A stretch of 64,000 nt of DNA, from NCBI GenBank assembly GCA_950022295.1, contig OX465600.1, positions 205,745,782 to 205,809,781 of the forward strand, in the 5' to 3' direction. The notes below the pieces were generated by a model. It worked only from the letters and a program-made list of their open reading frames with translations, made no database searches and was not told the DNA's origin. Each line of letters starts with the position of its first letter. The stretch's first letter is position 1. Made by a program: the position numbers and the translations under genes. Positions 59,151 to 64,000 of the stretch are shown piece after piece. Source of the DNA: Bromus sterilis. Taxonomy: Eukaryota; Streptophyta; Magnoliopsida; Poales; Poaceae.

Positions 59151-62100
59151 ATGTCTCAAGGAACCCGTGGCCAGCTTGGTCATGCCCATGGTCATGGGAA
59201 TGATCCGGAGGAAGGCAACCTTCCACCCCCACCCACGATGGCTCAGGTTCTGATGGAGCTTGAGAGGAACCGCCGAGACTCTCACTAGTTGCTGGAGGTC
59301 ATTGCCCGCAACACCACTCAGCAGCGCAACGAGTTGGTGTCCTTGAATGACTTCATCCGGCTTCATCCCCCGGTTTCAGCTACTCCACCGAGCCCCTTGA
59401 CGCCGATGACTTGCTTCGCAACATCGAGAGGAAGCTCCAGGTAGGCCATGTTGCAGATGGTGACAGGGTCAGCTATTCCACCTACCACCTCGAGGGTGCA
59501 GCTAGCTCTTGGTGGGAGAATTTACTGAACATGCGTCCCCTTGGACTGCCCACCACTTGGGATGAGTTCTGCACTTCATTCCGTGAGCACCACATTCCAA
59601 AGTGTCTTATGGACCGCAAGTGTGAGGAGTTCTGCAACCTCACCCAAGGCAGGAGGACTGTTGACGAGTTTAGTCGTGAGTTCAACCGACTTTCTCGTTA
59701 TGCTACTGAAGAGGTCTCCACCGACGCTAAGAAGCAAGAGAGGTTCCGTCGTGGACTCAATACCGGACTCCGTCGTGAGCTCAACTTGCATGACTTTGCC
59801 ACCTTCCAGGTCCTTGTCAACAAGGCCATCAAGGCGGAGGACATGAACACCCCCAATGACTTCCGCAAGCACCCTAGAGATGATGGTTCATCCAGTTCAG
59901 GCTCTCAGAAGCGCAAGATCTGGATCCCCAACAGCATGTTTCGCCAGAACAACCCACCGAGTCCATCCTATGTGGCGCCTTGTCCACCAGCTTCGTTCCA
60001 CCCAGCTCCACCGAAGAACCCAGCTCCACGCACTGTCTTTGGAGCTTGCTACAAGTGTGGTCAGGCAGGCCACTACTCGCGCGAGTGTCCCCAGAATCAG
60101 CTCCAGAATCAGAATGCTCCACCCCGTGCCGGAGGTAACAACAATGGTCGTGGCAAGCCGCCCCCGAAGGTCTACACCACCAAACCCGCTCCTCCCGCCA
60201 CTTGTGGACGTGTGAATCAGATTGCCACCGAAGAGGCTGACGACACCACTGACGTCATTCTTGGTACACTCCCAGTCAATTATGTTCCTACTTCCATTCT
60301 TTTCGACCCAGGATCATCTCATTCATTCATGTCGGAAAGTTATACACTTCGTCATGAGTTATCCTTTGTTGAATTGTCCACCCCAATGATTATTCAAACT
60401 CCAGGGTCAAGATGGCAAACTAATAGAGTAAGCCATGGTAATCAAATTGCAATTAAGGGTTTAGTATTCCTTGCTTCACTCATAGCCCTCAAGTCTTCAG
60501 ACATCGATGTAATCCTTGGCATGGATTGGCTATCAAGGCAGAATGCCTACCTTGATTGCAAAGGCAAATCAGTGAAACTAACCCACCCTTCAGGCAAGAC
60601 AGTCAACTACACCTCACCCAGAACAAGAACCCAGGTGCATTCTTTGAATGTACTTCCCCTTCCCGACCTTGAAGATATTCCGGTGGTTCGTGACTTCCCG
60701 GATGTCTTTCCTGAAGAGCTGCCGGGCATGCCACCCGACAGATGTGTAGAGTTCATAGTGGATCTTATGCCAGGAACCACACCAATTTCCAGACGCCCAT
60801 ACAAAATGGCCCCACGTGAGTTAGCTGAGCTTAATATCCAACTTGAAGCATTGTTGGAAAAAGGATTCATCCGCCCTAGCTCATCGCCATGGGGTTGCCC
60901 CGTTCTGTTCGTAACGAAGAAAGATGGAACAGAAAGGATGTGCGTAGACTATCGCCCGCTAAATCTAGCGACGATAAAGAACAAGTACCCACTGCCCAGG
61001 ATCAATGATCTTTATGATCAACTTGCTGGATCCTCTGTCTTCTCCAAGATGGATTTGAGATTAGGATATCATCAAATCAAAATCCGAAACGAGGACATTC
61101 CAAAAACGGCTTTCACTACTCGTTATGGTCTTTACGAGTACACCGTCATGTCCTTTGGTTTAACCAATGCCCCCGCCACTTTCTCGCGCATGATGAATTC
61201 GATCTTCAAGGAGTACCTAGATAAATTTGTTGTAGTTTATCTTGATGACATTCTCATCTACTCGAAGAACGAAGAAGAACATGCCGAACATCTAAGGTTG
61301 GTATTGATGAAACTAAGAGATCATCGCCTGAATGCTAAATTCTCCAAGTGTGAATTTTGGCTACCAGAAGTGACCTACTTAGGCCACGTGATTTCTGAAA
61401 AAGGCATTGCTGTGAATCCCGAGAGAGTTCAGGACGTCCTTGATTGGACTCCACCTGAATCGGTTAAGCAAGTTAGGAGTTTTCTTGGCCTAGCCAGCTA
61501 TTGTCGTCGCTTCATCGAGAACTTTTCTAAAGTTGCAAAGCCTCTAACTGAACTCCTCAAGAAAGATAAGAAATTCCAATGGACTCCCTAGTGCGAGGAA
61601 AGCTTTCAAGAGCTAAAAAGAAGATTGACTTCTCCACCCGTACTTGCGCCTCCAAACACCAAAAAGGATTTCGAGATCTTTTTTGACGCATCACGGCAAG
61701 GGTTAGGATGCATACTTATGAAAGATAGACATGGGGTAGCTTATGCTTCACGCCAATTGCGTCCACATTAAGAGAACTATCCTACCCATGATCTTGAACT
61801 CGCTGCCATAGTTCATGCCCTAACAACTTGGCGACATTACCTCCTTGGTAATCGTTGTGAGATCTATTCCGACCACCAGAGCCCCAAATACATTTTCACC
61901 CAGCCAGATCTTAATCTCAGGCAAAGACGCTGGATTGAGTTGATAAAAGATTACGACGTAGGAATTTCTTAAACCCCAGGCAAAGCCAATGTCATGGATG
62001 ATGCACTAAGTCGTAAGTCGTATTGTAACAACGTCATGTTACAACAGTATCAACCACTTCTTCATGAGGAATTTTGCAAGCTCCATCTTGAGATTGTTCC

Positions 62101-63631
62101 TCATGGTTATCTTTCTACCTTGGTGGCGAAACCAACTCTTGAGGATCAAATCATAGTTTCCCAAAGGCGTGCACGAGGTGTTCGCCGGATCAAGGAGAAC
62201 ATTGCTAGAGGAGTTTCTAAATGTTTCTCCACAGATAGTAAGGGAACGGTATTCTTTGGAAATCTTTTGGTAGTACCTAAGAATAGGGAACTAAGGAAAC
62301 TCATCCTCAAGGAAGCCCATGACAGACCCCTCTCGATTCATCCCGGTAGCACAAAAATGTACCGAGATCTACGCCAGAGATTTTGGTGGACTAGGATGAA
62401 GAGAGACATTGCTCGATTTGTTGCCGTATGTGATGTTTGTCGTCGCATTAAGGCAGAACACCAGAGACCTGCTGGTACACTTCAACCTTTGCCTATTCCA
62501 GAGTGGAAATGGGACAAAGTCGGTATGGATTTCATCACCGGCTTTCCAAAAACCCAGAAAGAAAACGATGCCATCTTCGTTGTCATAGATAGGCTTTCCA
62601 AAGTTGCTCACTTCCTTCCAGTTCGCGAGTCTATAACTGCTAGCCAGTTAACGGACTTGTACGTCTCTAGAATTGTGTCCCTTCACGGTGTTCCTTTGGA
62701 AATCAATTCTGACCGTGGTAGCCTTTTCACCTCTAGATTTTTGGGAAGCTTTCAGAATGCTATGGGAACTAATCTCTCCTTTAGAACAGCTTTCCATCCT
62801 CAGTCTAGTGGTCAAGTCGAAAGGGTTAACCAAATTCTTGAAGACATTCTCAGAGCTTGTGTTATCTCATTCGGAAAGAATTGGGAGAAGTCTCTTCCAT
62901 TCGCCGAATTTTCATATAACAATAGTTTCCAATCTAGTCTGAAGATGGCTCCTTTTGAACTCCTATATGGACGAAGATGTCGAACACCCCTTAACTGGTC
63001 AGAAACCGGTGAAAGACAATTCTTTGGACTGGATATGATCAAGGAAGCAGAAGAGAAAGTTCACATTGTTCGTGATCAATTGAAAGCAGCCCAGTCTCGT
63101 CAGAAAAGCTACTATGATCGTCATCATAGGCAAGAGAGCTACGATCTGGATGAGAAGGCTTACCTTCGGGTTACTCCTCTGAAGGGAACCCAACGTTTCG
63201 GTATCAAAGGAAAGTTGGCCCCATGTTACAACGGACCTTTCCGTATTCTTTCTAAACGTGGAGAAGTTGCCTACCAACTTGAACTACCCCCACACCATTC
63301 CCGAGTACATGATGTATTCCATGTGTCACAACTCAGGCGTTGCTTCAAGGACCCCATCCGCGAAGTCGACCATGAAACGCTTGATCTCCAAGATGACCTT
63401 TCTTATCGAGAGTACCCCGTTCGTATTCTTGATTCAGCAGAGCGTGTCACTTGTCGTCACAATATTAAGTTTCTGAAAGTGCAATGGTCACACCACTCTG
63501 AGAGAGAAGCCACGTGGGAAAGAGAAGACCGTCTTCGTGCCGAGTACCCTACCTTCCTCCCGCAGACTTCTGAATCTCGGGAGGAGATTCTGTTGAGTGG
63601 GGGCGAGTTGTCAGAACCCTCTGTTAGGTAA
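59151..63631 (+). pseudogene. E gag-pol polyprotein with chromodomain, broken
   Basis: Gag starts at 59151. A TAG at 59286-59288 and a one-base loss near 59375 break it. From 59411 one frame runs to 63631 with only three stops. Domains: gag core (WWENLL); CCHC knuckle CYKCGQAGHYSREC (residues 213-226 from 59411); protease, where the usual DSG/DTG reads DPG (60305-60313); RT with an intact YLDD near 61238; RNase H with stops TAG 61589, TAA 61769 and TAA 61970. The open 545-residue tail follows with the HPGSTKMY zinc-binding segment, integrase core Asp, Asp and Glu (GMDFITG, NSDRGS, GQVERVNQ) and a chromodomain near the end (KVQWSHHSEREATWERE). The frame overlaps the first bases of the 3' LTR. 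The protease change and RNase H stops make it inactive. Confidence 0.92.
63593..63608 (+). other. E polypurine tract
   Basis: Purine-rich TTGAGTGGGGGCGAGT directly before the 3' LTR, like the AGTGGGGGAGATT of B. Confidence 0.75.
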
Positions 63632-64000
63632 TGTGCTAGGATCAAAGTCACCTTGCATTCATCAAATAAAAAAAATGGAAATCAAATTCAATCTCAAATG
63701 GGAGAAAGAACACCCCCCAGATGAATTAATTCAAATGGCCAGAAATAAAATTGCTCCAAAAATTCCTTTTGTATTTTTAAAAACTCCCATAAATGAGTGT
63801 GATCACATATCAAGTGATGTGGGACCAACCCCATGCTCAAGGATTTTTCAAATATTCAAACAGGACCTTGGGATTACTCAAAAACCCCTATTTGATTTAA
63901 AATTCAAATGATTTGAATTTTAAAAATGTTCAAACTTTACAAGTGGCTAACCTAATATATTATGAGGCCATATAAAAAGTTTCAGCATTTAATAAAATTC
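63609..64000 (+). repeat. E 3' LTR, beginning
   Basis: The first 392 bp match 26539-26930 with about 14 differences. The LTR continues beyond the window. Confidence 0.9.

Larger units (their letters stand above)
26539..64000 (+). mobile_element. Tekay chromovirus E (5' LTR, interior, start of 3' LTR)
   Basis: The 5' LTR starts TGTCAGAACCCTTTG at 26539 and the 3' LTR starts TGTCAGAACCCTCTG at 63609 and runs off the window. The interior (57638-63608) carries a pre-gag ORF, gag, protease, RT, RNase H, integrase and a chromodomain. The 5' LTR is split by B and by a copia solo LTR. In the 390 bp visible from both LTRs I count about 14 differences by eye. Confidence 0.85.

Noticed and set aside
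1..64000. tRNA, rRNA or small-RNA genes, bacterial operon signals
   Set aside because: None was seen. All TGGTATCAGAGC-type matches are primer-binding sites next to LTRs, not tRNA genes.

Overview
The window is a solid block of nested transposable elements from a large, repeat-rich grass genome, most likely a Triticeae species (wheat, goatgrass, barley or rye). This rests on the element types: long-LTR Tekay chromoviruses, Athila/Sabrina-like gypsy LTRs that open TGATACGTCC, Sirevirus-like copia LTRs that open TGTAAG, a Tat gypsy element and a CACTA terminus with CACTACTAGG ends. The species call is recognition from memory, not a search result. I see no intact host gene. The only host-derived gene candidate is a broken B3-like fragment at the left edge.

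Layout, left to right. 1-3170: right part of a CACTA transposon holding a GATA microsatellite and the B3-like pseudogene; its end interrupts the integrase of Athila element J. 3171-5966 and probably 15780-16506: J (plus strand), with the integrase C-terminus and a downstream coiled-coil ORF that is itself broken by a TRIM-like insertion and a 169-bp tandem duplication. 5967-15779: element K, a truncated plus-strand Tekay-type LTR, fused to element L, a minus-strand element with a 4.5-kb LTR and only about 600 bp of internal DNA. 16507-17100: unassigned. About 17100-20177: Athila element I (minus), gag deleted, protease left. 20178-23967: Tat element H. 23968-24278: start of Athila-like LTR F. 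24279-25796: Sirevirus-like copia LTR G. 25797-26538: E0, an inverted piece of a Tekay LTR.

From 26539 to the right edge lies Tekay element E (plus). Its 5' LTR is split by element B (29667-55604, plus, non-autonomous) and by a copia solo LTR (55905-57157). B's 5' LTR is split by Tekay element D (30805-43561, minus), and B's 3' LTR by a 5'-truncated LINE (52112-53862). Exact or near-exact target-site duplications (TSDs) support these joins: CGCCG for D, CCCAC/ACCAC for B, AATATATAC for the LINE and GTATG for the solo LTR. The reading order I > H > F > G > E0 > E > B > D is an eight-deep nest.

D and E are full Tekay-type elements: gag with a CCHC knuckle, protease, reverse transcriptase, RNase H, integrase and a C-terminal chromodomain, all broken by stops and frameshifts. 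Both also carry an extra ORF between the primer-binding site and gag. In both, the extra ORF and gag each begin right after a splice-acceptor-like AG. This layout, a spliced leader feeding two alternative first ORFs, is the most interesting candidate system in the window.
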